Below, in pieces: positions 16,483 through 25,956 of a stretch of 64,000 nt of DNA; positions within the stretch are counted from its first letter, which is position 1, and every line of letters starts with the position of its first letter. Under the pieces are notes generated by a model. It worked only from the letters and a program-made list of their open reading frames with translations. It made no database searches and had not been told where the DNA came from. This DNA comes from JALZVT01 sp039029135 (GTDB lineage Bacteria > Pseudomonadota > Gammaproteobacteria > Pseudomonadales > Azotimanducaceae): contig JBCCGT010000016.1 in NCBI GenBank assembly GCA_039029135.1, positions 57,660 to 121,659 on the forward strand. The letters run 5' to 3'. The translations under genes and the position numbers were made by a program.

Positions 16483-18900
16483 ATGTTCGACGCCCTGGCC
16501 GCTGAAAAGACCGCGCCTGTCCGTACGCTGCTGGTGGCCGGACTGCTCGCGCTCGCCTGGCCGGCACAGGGCGAGGCTGTTGAGCCCGGCGAGCCCGCGG
16601 CACCGCAGGCGGCCGCGACCTTGCTGGATGACTTCTGGATTCCACGCGATGAGCTGGATGCCCGGGCGCGGCGCGGTCTGGCGGTCTGGTGTGACGGCGT
16701 GTATCGCCCGGTGGCGGCGCCCTATCCGACGGACGTCGATGCGGCGACGCTGCCGACTCAGGCCGAGGCCGATCGTGCCACATATGTTATCGACGAGCGC
16801 ATCGATCTCGAGGGCGATGTCTTCATTCGCCGTGGCAATCGCACGGTGCGGACGGATGCGGCGACCCTCTTCGAGGACTCCGAGCGCGCCGAGCTGCGCG
16901 GCTCGGTGCGGCTGGCCGACCCGACGACGGTGCTGGTGGGCGCCACCGCGGACATCGATCTGGACACCCAGGCCGCGAGCCTTGCGGGCGTCGAGTATCT
17001 GCTTCCCGAGTCCGGTCTGCGCGGCGACGCAGACCGGGTCACGCGCAGCGGCGACGGCGACCTGCACGTCGACGACGGCTCGGTCACGCGCTGCGAGCCG
17101 GGCAGCAATCTGTGGCGCATCGACGCGCGCAGCATCGACGTCGCCGACGGCGCGGTGTTCGGCACCGCGCGGCGCGCCACCGTGCGAATCAAGGACGTGC
17201 CCGTCTTCTACCTGCCGTGGATTCGCTTTCCCGTGAAGGACGATCGCCAGTCCGGTTGGCTGTTCCCCAACATCGGCTTCGGCGGCGAAGACGGCTTCGA
17301 CTTTTCTGCCCCCTACTACTTCAATCTGGCGCCGAACTACGACGCGACGCTGACGCCGCGCATCCTTACCAAGCGCGGCTTCATGCTGGAGGGCGAGGCC
17401 CGCCACCTGAGCACCTATGGCGTTACCGAGATCGGCGGCGCGATCCTGCGCCACGACGATCGCTTCGACGGCGAACTCGATCGCAGCGACTTTAACGAGC
17501 TTGGCCTCACCGAGCCGTTCGACGAAGCCGATCGCTGGCTGTATCGCGTGCAGCACCAGGGCGGACGCGGTGACTGGCAGACGATCGTCGACTACGCGGC
17601 GGTCTCCGATCCGGACTACTTTCGCGATTTGGGCACCGGCCTCGCGGTCTCCAGTCAGGTCGAGCTGGAGCGTCGCGGAGAAATCCGCTATCGCAGAAAC
17701 AACTTTGGTGCGCGCCTTTGGGCCCAGCGATTTCAGCGCCTAGACGACATCTTCGCTGACGTCTATCAGCGCGTGCCGCAGCTCGACCTGGATTACAGCG
17801 TCGCCCTGCCGCGGGGACTGCGCCTGACCACAACCGCGCAGGCGGTGTCCTTCGACCGCGACGTCGATGGCTTCACCGGCACCAATCGTATTACCGGCGA
17901 GCGCTATCATCTGCAGCCGGAGCTGCGCCTGCCCCTGCGCTGGCCCTATGCATTCATCGATGTCACGGGCGGTTATCGCGCCACGCGCTATAACCTGAAG
18001 AACGTGCCGGTCGGCGTCGACGACGAGCCCGAGCGCAACATCGGCTACGCCAGTTTCGACGGCGGCCTGTTCTTCGAACGCGATACGCGGCTGCTGGGTC
18101 GCGACATGATTCAGACGCTGGAACCGCGGCTGTTTTATCTTTATCAGGAGCGCGCGGACCAGGCGAACCTGCCGCGCTTCGACGCGAGTCCGCTGACCTT
18201 CAGCTACAACCAGCTGTTCCGGCTGAATCGTTTCGCGGGGATCGATCGGATCGGCGATGCGAGCCAGGTGTCTGTGGGCGTGTCCACCGCGTTCGTCGAT
18301 GCCCGCAGCGGCCGCGAGGTGCTGCGGGCATCCATCGGCGAGATCTTTCATCTGCGCGATCGCACGGTGACGCTATCTGGCGCGCCGGGTGCGGACGAGC
18401 GCCAGTCGACGTCGGCGCTGGCCGGCCAGCTCTCATCTCGGCTGTGGCGTCGCTGGTCCGTCACCGCGTCGTTCGTCTATGACCATCACGACAACGAGCT
18501 GGACCTGGGCGGTTTTGCGGCGAACTATCGCAGCGACAACCGACACATCTTCAATGTTGGCATCCGCAAGAACCGCATCGAGGACCTGGTGCAGACGGAC
18601 ATATCGGTCGTCTGGCCGCTGACCCGGCGCTGGTCGGCCATCGGCCGCTGGAATCAGGACATCGAGCGCAATCGAACTATCGACGGCTTTGTGGGTCTGG
18701 AATACAACGACTGCTGCTGGCAGTTTCGGCTCATCGGCCGGCGTTTCATTGAGAACCCATCGACCGTGCGGCTCGATCGGGTCGATGTCGACGAGGGTGT
18801 ATTCTTCCAGTTCGTGTTCAAGGGTCTGGCCGGATTTGGCACCAAGGTCGACCAGTTGATGCAACGCAGTATCAGAGGATTTCGTGCAAATGATCAGTAG
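16483..18900 (+). CDS. lptD: LPS assembly outer-membrane protein LptD
   Basis: An 805-residue beta-barrel that inserts LPS into the outer leaflet. ATG 16483 gives a plausible signal peptide (LLVAGLLALAWPAQG). The LptD/OstA N-terminal domain (IDERIDLEGDVFIRRGNRTV) is followed by the barrel. The four disulfide cysteines of the family are present: C70 (LAVWCDGVY), C204 (VTRCEPGSN) and the adjacent pair C744-C745 (EYNDCCWQF). KDVPVFYLPWIRFPVKDDRQ and SGWLFPN are the conserved plug-side motif. It heads lptD-surA-pdxA-rsmA-apaG-apaH-cca and shows that the organism makes LPS. Confidence 0.97.
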   Translation: MFDALAAEKTAPVRTLLVAGLLALAWPAQGEAVEPGEPAAPQAAATLLDDFWIPRDELDARARRGLAVWCDGVYRPVAAPYPTDVDAATLPTQAEADRATYVIDERIDLEGDVFIRRGNRTVRTDAATLFEDSERAELRGSVRLADPTTVLVGATADIDLDTQAASLAGVEYLLPESGLRGDADRVTRSGDGDLHVDDGSVTRCEPGSNLWRIDARSIDVADGAVFGTARRATVRIKDVPVFYLPWIRFPVKDDRQSGWLFPNIGFGGEDGFDFSAPYYFNLAPNYDATLTPRILTKRGFMLEGEARHLSTYGVTEIGGAILRHDDRFDGELDRSDFNELGLTEPFDEADRWLYRVQHQGGRGDWQTIVDYAAVSDPDYFRDLGTGLAVSSQVELERRGEIRYRRNNFGARLWAQRFQRLDDIFADVYQRVPQLDLDYSVALPRGLRLTTTAQAVSFDRDVDGFTGTNRITGERYHLQPELRLPLRWPYAFIDVTGGYRATRYNLKNVPVGVDDEPERNIGYASFDGGLFFERDTRLLGRDMIQTLEPRLFYLYQERADQANLPRFDASPLTFSYNQLFRLNRFAGIDRIGDASQVSVGVSTAFVDARSGREVLRASIGEIFHLRDRTVTLSGAPGADERQSTSALAGQLSSRLWRRWSVTASFVYDHHDNELDLGGFAANYRSDNRHIFNVGIRKNRIEDLVQTDISVVWPLTRRWSAIGRWNQDIERNRTIDGFVGLEYNDCCWQFRLIGRRFIENPSTVRLDRVDVDEGVFFQFVFKGLAGFGTKVDQLMQRSIRGFRANDQ

Positions 18901-20230
18901 CTATCTGGCCTTGTCTCGCCGCTTGCGCTCCTATTTCGGGGCGCTGGTGACGGCAGGCTGCGCGCTCGGCATGGCCGCGCTGCCCGTGCCCGCCGAAGCC
19001 GCGCTGCGCGAACTCGACCGCATCGTCGCCGTGGTCGATGAGGATGTCGTGCTCGGCTCTGAACTCGTGCGCCGCGTCACCGAGGTCAAGAAGCAGATGG
19101 AGGTGAACGACATTCAGCCGCCGCCTGATGAGGTGCTGATCTCGCAGGTGCTCGAACGCCTGATTCTGGAAAGCGCCCAGGTGCAGGAGGCGGCGCGCAG
19201 AGGCATTCAGGTGGACGACGAGACCCTGACCCAGGCGGTGATGTCCTACGCCAGACAGAATCGACTGAGCCTCGACCAGTTCCAGCAGGCGCTGGCGCAG
19301 GATGGCGTGACCTACGCCGATTTTCGTCTGCGCGTGCAGCGCGAAATGCTGATCGAACGCGTGCAGCGCTCGCGCGTGAATCGCCGCGTGCAGATCAGCG
19401 AAGCGGACGTGCAGACGATCCTGGACTCGCCCTTTTACGAGGCGCTGCTGTCCGATCAATTCCGGCTCGCGCACATCATCCTGGAGATCGACGAGGAAGC
19501 GTCCGAAGAGACCGTGCAGCGCGCGCGGCAGAAGGCGAACGAACTGGTCGCAACGCTGCGCGACGGCGCGGACTTCGCGAATCTCGCCGTCACCAACTCG
19601 GCCGCGAGCAACGCTCTCGACGGCGGCGATCTCGGTTGGCGCCGTGCCGGCGAGCTGCCCTCGCTGTACGCGGAACGCGCGCTCGAGATGCAGCCGGATG
19701 AGGTTGCCGATCCGATCAAGAGCGGACGCGGCTATCACATCATCAAGCTGTTGGAACGCCGCGGCAGCAGCATGGAGCGCGCCCAGCAGACCAACGTGCG
19801 CCACATCCTGATGCGCCCGACAGAAATCCGCACCGACCGCGAAACGCGCGACGCGATGCGCGACCTGCACCAACAGCTGCTGGACGGCGCGGATTTCGCG
19901 GAGCTCGCCAAAGAACACTCTGAGGATCCGGGCAGCGGCCTGAAGGGCGGCGACCTCGGCTGGTCCCAGGCCGAGGATTTCGTGCCCCAGTTTGCCGCCA
20001 TCATGGACGCGACCGCGATCGGCGCGATTAGCAAACCGTTCAAGTCGCAGTTCGGTTGGCACGTGCTGCAGGTGATGGAGCGCCGCGAACAGGATATGTC
20101 CGAGGAGGCCGCCAAGCAGAAGGCGCTGCAGATCCTGCATCAGCAGCGCTATCAGGACGAGCTGCAGGCGTGGCTGAAAGAGCTGCGCGACGAAGCCTTC
20201 GTCGACGTTCGCCTGCCGGGTGCCGAGTAG
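18884..20230 (+). CDS. surA: Periplasmic chaperone and peptidyl-prolyl isomerase SurA
   Basis: 448 residues. The signal peptide ends near LPVPAEAA; an N-terminal chaperone domain (LDRIVAVVDEDVVLGSELVR) is followed by two parvulin domains, the first from FRLAHIILEIDEEASEETVQ and the second from TNVRHILMRPTEIRTDRETR, each with a GGDLGW motif. It escorts outer-membrane proteins, including LptD, to the Bam complex. It overlaps lptD by 17 bases. GTG 18884 lies only four bases after GAGGA and ATG 18890 lies ten after it, so either could be the start. No tandem slippage or break is seen. Confidence 0.96.
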   Translation: MQMISSYLALSRRLRSYFGALVTAGCALGMAALPVPAEAALRELDRIVAVVDEDVVLGSELVRRVTEVKKQMEVNDIQPPPDEVLISQVLERLILESAQVQEAARRGIQVDDETLTQAVMSYARQNRLSLDQFQQALAQDGVTYADFRLRVQREMLIERVQRSRVNRRVQISEADVQTILDSPFYEALLSDQFRLAHIILEIDEEASEETVQRARQKANELVATLRDGADFANLAVTNSAASNALDGGDLGWRRAGELPSLYAERALEMQPDEVADPIKSGRGYHIIKLLERRGSSMERAQQTNVRHILMRPTEIRTDRETRDAMRDLHQQLLDGADFAELAKEHSEDPGSGLKGGDLGWSQAEDFVPQFAAIMDATAIGAISKPFKSQFGWHVLQVMERREQDMSEEAAKQKALQILHQQRYQDELQAWLKELRDEAFVDVRLPGAE

Positions 20231-20238
20231 CGCCTGAC

Positions 20239-21207
20239 GTGAGTTCCCTGCCTCTCGCGCTGACGCCGGGAGAACCCGCGGGCATCGGCCCAGAGCTGGT
20301 GATCGCGCTTGCGCAGGCTGAGCGCGGCGATAGCTGGTTTGCCGTCGGCTCCGCGACCCTGCTCGCGGAGCGCGCGGCGCAGCTCGAGCTGCCGCTCGCC
20401 ATCGACGATCGCATCGAACGGCCGACCCGCGCCGCGGGCGCGCTCACCGTTCTCGACGTGCCGCTGCAAGTACCCGCGGTCGCGGGCGAACCCGATCGGG
20501 CCAACGCGGCCGCCACGCTCGCAGCACTCGATCGCGCGATCGACGCGGTGCTCGCCGGCACGGCCGCGGGCCTGGTCACGGGTCCGATGCAGAAGTCGGT
20601 GCTGAACGACGCCGGCATTCCCTTCAGCGGCCACACCGAACACCTGTGCGCCCGTGCCGGCGTCGACGACGTGCTGATGCTGCTGGTCGCCGACGATCTG
20701 CGGGTAGCGCTCGCGACCACGCACCTGCCGCTGCGCGCGGTTGCGGATGCGATCACGCCCGAATTACTGCGAAGACGCCTCAAGATTCTGGACGCCGGCC
20801 TGCGCGCACGCTTCGGGATAGCAAGCCCTCGCATCGGCGTCGCCGGTTTGAATCCGCACGCGGGCGAGGGCGGGCACCTGGGTACGGAAGAGCGCGAGAT
20901 CATCGAGCCGACGCTGCGCGAACTGCGCGCCGCGGGCATGGATCTCGATGGCCCCGTCCCGGCCGATGCGCTGTTCACGCATACGCGGCTCGAGGCGCTG
21001 GATGCGGTCTTCGCGATGTATCACGACCAGGGTCTGCCGGTACTGAAGCACGCGGGTTTCGGTCAGGCGGTCAACGTCACGCTCGGCCTGCCCTTCGTTC
21101 GCACGAGCGTCGATCACGGCACCGCGCTCGATATTGCCGGCACGGGCCGGGCGGACACGGGCTCTGTCGCCTGCGCGCTGACCCTCGCACGGCGGCTGGC
21201 GGGCTGA
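20239..21207 (+). CDS. pdxA: 4-hydroxythreonine-4-phosphate dehydrogenase
   Basis: 322 residues from GTG 20239 (SSLPLALTPGEPAGIGPELV), eight bases after the surA stop. It oxidises 4-phosphohydroxy-L-threonine in the DXP-dependent pyridoxal phosphate pathway. Motifs: GLVTGPMQKSVLNDAGIPF and SGHTEHL, VALATTHLPLRAVADAI, GVAGLNPHAGEGGHLG, and AMYHDQGLPVLKH with FVRTSVDHGTALDIAGTG. The metal-ligand histidines lie in these motifs. The frame runs open well upstream inside surA, but that part is not pdxA. Confidence 0.95.
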   Translation: MSSLPLALTPGEPAGIGPELVIALAQAERGDSWFAVGSATLLAERAAQLELPLAIDDRIERPTRAAGALTVLDVPLQVPAVAGEPDRANAAATLAALDRAIDAVLAGTAAGLVTGPMQKSVLNDAGIPFSGHTEHLCARAGVDDVLMLLVADDLRVALATTHLPLRAVADAITPELLRRRLKILDAGLRARFGIASPRIGVAGLNPHAGEGGHLGTEEREIIEPTLRELRAAGMDLDGPVPADALFTHTRLEALDAVFAMYHDQGLPVLKHAGFGQAVNVTLGLPFVRTSVDHGTALDIAGTGRADTGSVACALTLARRLAG

Positions 21208-21210
21208 GAC

Positions 21211-21972
21211 GTGGTCCGCGCCCGCAAGCGCTTCGGTCAGAACTTCCTTGTGGACGAGGCGGTGATCGATCGCATCGTCGCCGCAGTGAATCCACACCCG
21301 GATGATCGCGTGTTCGAGATCGGACCCGGTCACGGAGCGCTGACGGAGCCGCTCGCGGCGGAGCTGGCGCGGCTGCATGCCGTCGAACTGGATCGTGATC
21401 TCATCGATGGGCTGACGGCGCGCTTTGCGAATCTCGAACTGGTTAGCGCCGATGTGCTGCAGCTCGACTTCAGGCAGCGCTTCGCCGGCGGCGGCTGGCG
21501 CGTCGTCGGCAACCTGCCCTATAACCTGTCGTCGCCGCTGTTGTTGAAGATCGGCGAGGTCCCCGACTTGGTGCGCGACGTACACGTGATGCTGCAGCGG
21601 GAGATGGCGGCGCGGCTCGCCGCACAGCCGGGCAGCAAGGCATGGGGGCGGCTGTCGGTCGCGCTGCAGCTCGGCTGGCGTGTCGAGACGCTGCTGGACG
21701 TGCCGCCCGACGCTTTCGACCCGCCGCCGCGGGTGTGGTCCCGGGTGGTGCGGCTGGTTCCGCTGGAACGGCCGCCGGCGGTGACCGACCGTTCGCTGTT
21801 CGATCGGGTCGTTGCCGCTGCGTTCAACCAGCGGCGCAAGACGCTCGCGAACAGCCTGCGCGAGTTTGCGCCGGACTTCGCGGCCTGCGGTCTGGCGCCC
21901 GGCGTGCGGCCCGAAAGCGTGACGCTCGATGACTTCGTCGCCCTCGCCAACCAGATTGCCGCGCGAGGCTGA
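21211..21972 (+). CDS. rsmA: 16S rRNA adenine(1518/1519)-N6 dimethyltransferase
   Basis: 253 residues from GTG 21211 (VRARKRFGQNFLVDEAVIDR), three bases after the pdxA stop. It dimethylates two adenines in the 3' hairpin of 16S rRNA during 30S maturation. The SAM motif EIGPGHGALTEPLAAE and the catalytic NLPYNLSSPLLLKIGE (motif IV, NLPY) are present, as is QRRKTLANSLREF near the end. Confidence 0.96.
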   Translation: MVRARKRFGQNFLVDEAVIDRIVAAVNPHPDDRVFEIGPGHGALTEPLAAELARLHAVELDRDLIDGLTARFANLELVSADVLQLDFRQRFAGGGWRVVGNLPYNLSSPLLLKIGEVPDLVRDVHVMLQREMAARLAAQPGSKAWGRLSVALQLGWRVETLLDVPPDAFDPPPRVWSRVVRLVPLERPPAVTDRSLFDRVVAAAFNQRRKTLANSLREFAPDFAACGLAPGVRPESVTLDDFVALANQIAARG

Positions 21973-22008
21973 TAGACTCCGCGCCAGTGCCAAGCGTCGG
22001 AACACGCT

Positions 22009-22392
22009 GTGAATCAAAGCCCCGGACAGGCCATCGAGGTGGCCGTCGAGACCAGCTACCTCGAATCGGACTCCAAGCCTGCCGACGGGCGGTTCGTGTT
22101 TGCGTACACGATCACGATCACCAACGGCAGCGACGAGGCGGCGCAGCTATTGAACCGCCACTGGATCATCGCCGACGGTAACGGCGACGAGCAGGAAGTG
22201 CGCGGCGCGGGTGTCGTGGGTCAGCAGCCGCGCATTCCGCCGGGACAGTCGTTTCGCTACACGAGCGGCGCGGTGCTGGAGACCGAGGTCGGCAGCATGC
22301 GCGGCTCCTATGAGTTTCAGGCCGACGACGGTCGCCTGTTCGACGTGCCCATACCGACCTTCGGTCTGTTTCGCCCGAACGCGCTGCACTAG
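22009..22392 (+). CDS. apaG: ApaG/CorD domain protein
   Basis: 127 residues starting at GTG 22009 (NQSPGQAIEVAVETSYLESD). ApaG is a single fibronectin-like fold of poorly defined role linked to Co2+ resistance and Ap4A metabolism. The diagnostic stretch runs FAYTITITNGSDEAAQLLNR, HWIIADGNGDEQEVRGAGVV, GQQPRIPPGQSFRYTSG and GSYEFQADDGRLFDVPIPTF. It sits between rsmA and apaH, the usual gammaproteobacterial arrangement. Confidence 0.96.
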   Translation: MNQSPGQAIEVAVETSYLESDSKPADGRFVFAYTITITNGSDEAAQLLNRHWIIADGNGDEQEVRGAGVVGQQPRIPPGQSFRYTSGAVLETEVGSMRGSYEFQADDGRLFDVPIPTFGLFRPNALH

Positions 22393-22404
22393 CCCCCACT
22401 ATTC

Positions 22405-23214
22405 ATGGCCACCTACGCAATCGGCGACATCCAGGGCTGCGCCGCGGAGTTTGCTGCGCTGCTCAAACGGCTCGACTTTCGGCCGGGTAGCGATCGGCTG
22501 TGGCTTGTCGGCGATCTGGTCAACCGCGGTCCCGATAACCTGGGCGTGCTGCGCAAAGTCCGCGATCTGGGCGATGCGGCGGCGGTCGTGCTCGGCAATC
22601 ACGATCTGCACCTGCTCGCCGTCATCTTTGGCGGTCACAGCCTCCGCCGCTCCGACACCCTGCAGGACGTTCTCGATGCGCCGGATCGCGACGAGCTGGC
22701 CGGCTGGCTGCGGCGGCAGCCGCTGCTGCACGACGACGCGCGGCTGGGCGCCGTGCTCGTGCACGCGGGCATACCGCCGGACTGGACGCTTGCGCAGGCG
22801 AGCGAGCGCGCCGCCGAGGCACAGGCGGTTTACGCCGATCCGAGCCATACGCTGTTCTTCGAGCGCATGTATGGCGGCGAGCCGAACCGCTGGGACGATG
22901 CCGAGCCCGGGGTCGAGCGGACGCGCTACGTCGTCAATCAGCTCACCCGGCTGCGTCTGCTGCGCCCGGACGGCACCGCGGACTTCGACAACAAGGGCGC
23001 GCTCGCGGACGCGCCGGCTGGCTATCGGCCCTGGTATCGGGTCGCGCGAGCCGTGCCGCTTGGCCGGCGGGTCGTGTTCGGCCACTGGGCGGCGCTGGAG
23101 GGCGAGACCGGCGTCGACTGGGCGCAGGCCGTCGACACCGGCTGCGTCTGGGGTCGCACGCTAACCGCGCTGAACGTCGAGAGCGGTGAGCGCATCAGCG
23201 TGGCGGCGCAATGA
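22405..23214 (+). CDS. apaH: Symmetrical bis(5'-nucleosyl)-tetraphosphatase
   Basis: 269 residues. It cleaves Ap4A into two ADP and can decap Np4-capped RNA. The phosphoesterase metal motifs are intact: GDIQGCAAEF, GDLVNRGPDN, LGNHDLHLLAV, a later LVHAGIPPDW and FGHWAALEG. It starts 12 bases after apaG and overlaps cca by four bases (ATGA). Confidence 0.96.
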   Translation: MATYAIGDIQGCAAEFAALLKRLDFRPGSDRLWLVGDLVNRGPDNLGVLRKVRDLGDAAAVVLGNHDLHLLAVIFGGHSLRRSDTLQDVLDAPDRDELAGWLRRQPLLHDDARLGAVLVHAGIPPDWTLAQASERAAEAQAVYADPSHTLFFERMYGGEPNRWDDAEPGVERTRYVVNQLTRLRLLRPDGTADFDNKGALADAPAGYRPWYRVARAVPLGRRVVFGHWAALEGETGVDWAQAVDTGCVWGRTLTALNVESGERISVAAQ

Positions 23215-24284
23215 AGATCCCGGGCGAGGTCTATCTGGTCGGCGGCGCCGTGCGCGACGAGCTGCTCGGCCGGCCCGTCGGCGACCGGGACTGGGTCGTG
23301 GTCGGCACGACCCCGGAGGCCATGCTGCAGGCCGGCTTCGAGCAGGTCGGCCGCGATTTTCCCGTGTTTCTGCACCCCCAGACGCACGAGGAATACGCGT
23401 TGGCGCGCACCGAGCGCAAGGTCGGCGCCGGCCATCTGGGCTTCGTCTGTCACGCCGGCGTGGACGTGACGCTGGAAGAGGATCTCGAGCGCCGGGACCT
23501 GACGGTCAATGCCATCGCGCGCACGGCGGCGGGCGACTTGGTCGATCCCTATGGCGGTGTTGCCGATCTGCGCGCGGCACGTTTGCGGCACGTTTCCGAC
23601 GCGTTCGCCGAAGATCCGCTGCGTATCCTGCGCGCCGCGCGCTTCGCGGCCCAGCTCGACTTTCAGATCGTCGCCGAGACGCGCACGCTGCTTGCCGATA
23701 TGGCAGCCGCGGGCGCGCTCGATGAGCTGCCGGCCGAGCGGGTCTGGCAGGAACTCCACAAGACCCTCGTTCGCTCCGACGGGGCGCGGTTCTTTGCCGA
23801 ACTGGCCGCGGTCGATGCGCTGCGGCCCTGGTTCGGGGAGCTTGAGGCGCTGGACGCGGCCCCCCGGCTGCCGGGCGACGGCGCGCTGGCGCGCTTCGCC
23901 GCGCTCGGCCTGCTACTGCCGACCGCGGCGGTGGCGGCTCTGGCGACGCGCCTGAAGGCGCCGCTGCGCTATCAGCGCCTCGCGCTGCTGCTCGCCGAGG
24001 AGGGCGAACGGCTGGGCGACTGGCCCGGCGCGGTGCCCGAGGCGCTGCTCGGCGCGCTGCAGACGGCAGGCGTGCTGCAAAAGTCGGCCACGGAGCGACT
24101 CGAAGACCTGGGCACGGCCCTGGCGCTGGTCGAGGCGCCCGCGCCCGAGCGGCTCCTCGATCTCTCGGCGCGCGTTGCGGCCTTGGGTGCGCGCGACGTG
24201 CAGCCGCCCGTCGAACCGGGCCCCGAGCTCGGGCGCGCGATTCAGGCGCTGCGGTTGGAGGCGATCGCCGCGGCGCTGGCCTGA
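23211..24284 (+). CDS. cca: CCA-adding tRNA nucleotidyltransferase, short form
   Basis: 357 residues. It adds or repairs the CCA end of tRNAs. The class II nucleotidyltransferase head is clear: YLVGGAVRDELLGRPVGDRD with the DxD-type DRD, the RRDLTVNAIA motif C and EDPLRILRAARFAAQL motif E. E. coli-type Cca has a C-terminal HD phosphohydrolase domain of about 410 residues total; here I see no HD motif and the C-terminal part is Ala/Leu-rich, so this is the shorter form. The 4-base overlap with apaH indicates coupling. Confidence 0.92.
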   Translation: MKIPGEVYLVGGAVRDELLGRPVGDRDWVVVGTTPEAMLQAGFEQVGRDFPVFLHPQTHEEYALARTERKVGAGHLGFVCHAGVDVTLEEDLERRDLTVNAIARTAAGDLVDPYGGVADLRAARLRHVSDAFAEDPLRILRAARFAAQLDFQIVAETRTLLADMAAAGALDELPAERVWQELHKTLVRSDGARFFAELAAVDALRPWFGELEALDAAPRLPGDGALARFAALGLLLPTAAVAALATRLKAPLRYQRLALLLAEEGERLGDWPGAVPEALLGALQTAGVLQKSATERLEDLGTALALVEAPAPERLLDLSARVAALGARDVQPPVEPGPELGRAIQALRLEAIAAALA

Positions 24285-24300
24285 CGCGTCGATCGCCGAG

Positions 24301-24657
24301 TCACGCCCGGCTGCGCTCGATATCTACCGCCACCCGCGTCGCGCCCGCCAGCGCGGTCGGCTTCCAGAGCCGAACGCGCACGGTCGCGATGCTGAATTCC
24401 TTCAGCAGCGCCGCCGCCACCGTCTCCGCCAGGTGCTCGATCAGCCTGGCCTCGGTCGCGATGGCGATCTCGGTGACGCGCTGGGCCACCGCGCCGTAGT
24501 CGATCGTGTCGCGCAGATCGTCGCTCGCACCGGCCGCGCTGCAGTCGCGCGTCAGGTCAATCTCAAACACCAGGGCCTGGCGCACCTCGCGCTCCCAGGC
24601 ATTGCAGCCGATGACGCACTCGACGGCGAGGTCGCGGATGAGAATGCGATCAGGCAC
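24301..24657 (-). CDS. folB: Dihydroneopterin aldolase
   Basis: 118 residues from GTG 24657. It cleaves dihydroneopterin in folate synthesis, in a homo-octamer. Family features: RILIRDLAVECVIGCNAWER at the N-terminus (GC-W-ER replaces the common GVxxWER), QALVFEIDLTRD, DTIDYGAVAQRVTEIA and RLIEHLAETVAAALL with the active-site Glu. It overlaps the tsaD stop by eight bases and is convergent with cca. Confidence 0.93.
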   Translation of the reverse strand: MPDRILIRDLAVECVIGCNAWEREVRQALVFEIDLTRDCSAAGASDDLRDTIDYGAVAQRVTEIAIATEARLIEHLAETVAAALLKEFSIATVRVRLWKPTALAGATRVAVDIERSRA

Positions 24658-25678
24658 CGGGAACGGCCAGTTCGGTGATCGGCCAGCGGGCGCGGGTATC
24701 GATCGCCAGCCGGCTGGTCTCGCCGGCCTGCAGCCGGTGCCAGCCGGCGTAGGCGATCATGGCGCCGTTGTCGGTACACAGGTCGTGGGGCGCGTAGTGG
24801 ACGCGCCCGTCGAGACGAGCGTGGAGCTGCTCGCGCAGCTGTTGGTTAGCGCTCACTCCCCCGGCAATGACCAGATCCTGGTGGCCCGTCGACTTCAGCG
24901 CGCGCTGGCACTTGATCACCAGGGTGTCCACGACGGCGTCCTCGAAGGCCCGCGCGACGTCCGCGCGGTCGCCATCGCTGAGCGGCTCGAGCGCTTCGAT
25001 CGTCGTTCGCGCGAACGTCTTCAGGCCGCTGAAGCTGAAGTCCAGGCCCGGTCGATCGGTCATCGGGCGCGGGAAGCGAAAGCGCTGCGGGTCCCCCTCG
25101 AGGGCCAGCCTGGCGATCGCGGGGCCCCCCGGGTAGCCCAGCCCGAGCAGCTTCGCGGTCTTGTCGAACGCCTCGCCGGCCGCGTCATCCACCGATTCGC
25201 CCAGCAGGCGGTAGTCGCCGATCGCTTCGGCGGCGACGAGCTGGGTATGGCCCCCGGACACTAAGAGCGCGGTGAACGGCAGCGCGACCTCGTCCTCCAT
25301 GCCGAGTAGCGGCGCCAGCAGGTGTCCCTCCATGTGATGCACCGCGATCGCGGGGATGTCGAGCGCCCACGCCAGGGTGCGGCCGAATGCGGCGCCGACC
25401 ATCAGCGCGCCCATCAGGCCGGGGCCGCTGGTATAGGCGATGCCGCCCAGGTCATCTAGGCTGGCATCGGCGCGTTCGAGCAGCTCGGTCAGCAGCGGCG
25501 TCAGGCGCCGGATGTGATCGCGCGAGGCCAGCTCCGGCACGACCCCGCCGTACTCGGCGTGCAGCTCGACCTGGCTGAACAGCGCGTCGGCGCGCAGGCG
25601 CTCGGCTGGCGGTTTCGTGGCGTCGTAGAGCGCAAGGCCCGTCTCGTCGCAGGAGGTTTCGATGCCAAGGATGAGCAT
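24650..25678 (-). CDS. tsaD: tRNA N6-adenosine threonylcarbamoyltransferase
   Basis: 342 residues. It transfers the threonylcarbamoyl group to A37 of ANN-decoding tRNAs with TsaB and TsaE. The metal site is AIAVHHMEGHLLAPLLG, the ATPase-fold pieces are LGIETSCDETGLALYD and TALLVSGGHTQLVAAE, and ANQQLREQLHARL with SANQ is typical near the end. It is divergent from rpsU, the standard arrangement. Confidence 0.97.
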   Translation of the reverse strand: MLILGIETSCDETGLALYDATKPPAERLRADALFSQVELHAEYGGVVPELASRDHIRRLTPLLTELLERADASLDDLGGIAYTSGPGLMGALMVGAAFGRTLAWALDIPAIAVHHMEGHLLAPLLGMEDEVALPFTALLVSGGHTQLVAAEAIGDYRLLGESVDDAAGEAFDKTAKLLGLGYPGGPAIARLALEGDPQRFRFPRPMTDRPGLDFSFSGLKTFARTTIEALEPLSDGDRADVARAFEDAVVDTLVIKCQRALKSTGHQDLVIAGGVSANQQLREQLHARLDGRVHYAPHDLCTDNGAMIAYAGWHRLQAGETSRLAIDTRARWPITELAVPGA

Positions 25679-25890
25679 GGGGCGAGAATGTGGTCGCTGG
25701 CGCAGGGCTTGAGCGCGGGAGTGAGAGTGTACGCGAGGCGCGCGCCCGCGAGGGATGTCGACTTTGCTGGCCGCAGGCGCACAGACAGAATGGACCAGAT
25801 CGATGACCGGTGCTCCTCGGGGGAGATCGGGTCACCTCGGGGGAAGCTGGACTCTGGGACGCGGCCCCCGAAAACTGCGCGCGGCGCGAC

Positions 25891-25919
25891 TTGCAACCCT
25901 CACCCCACCCCCCTAAAAT
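25891..25919 (+). promoter_or_regulatory. Sigma-70 promoter of the rpsU operon
   Basis: TTGCAA (25891-25896), a 17-base C-rich spacer and TAAAAT (25914-25919) make one of the best promoters in the window. It lies 38 bases before the rpsU ATG and in the 278-base divergent gap with tsaD, matching the main promoter position of this operon elsewhere. Confidence 0.75.
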
Positions 25920-25956
25920 CCGCGGTCCGAATTTTCAGCCGAGAGCTTTCGCGCGC

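Noticed and set aside
18872..20140. 422-codon frame antisense to surA
   Set aside because: SurA is complete with both parvulin domains on the plus strand.
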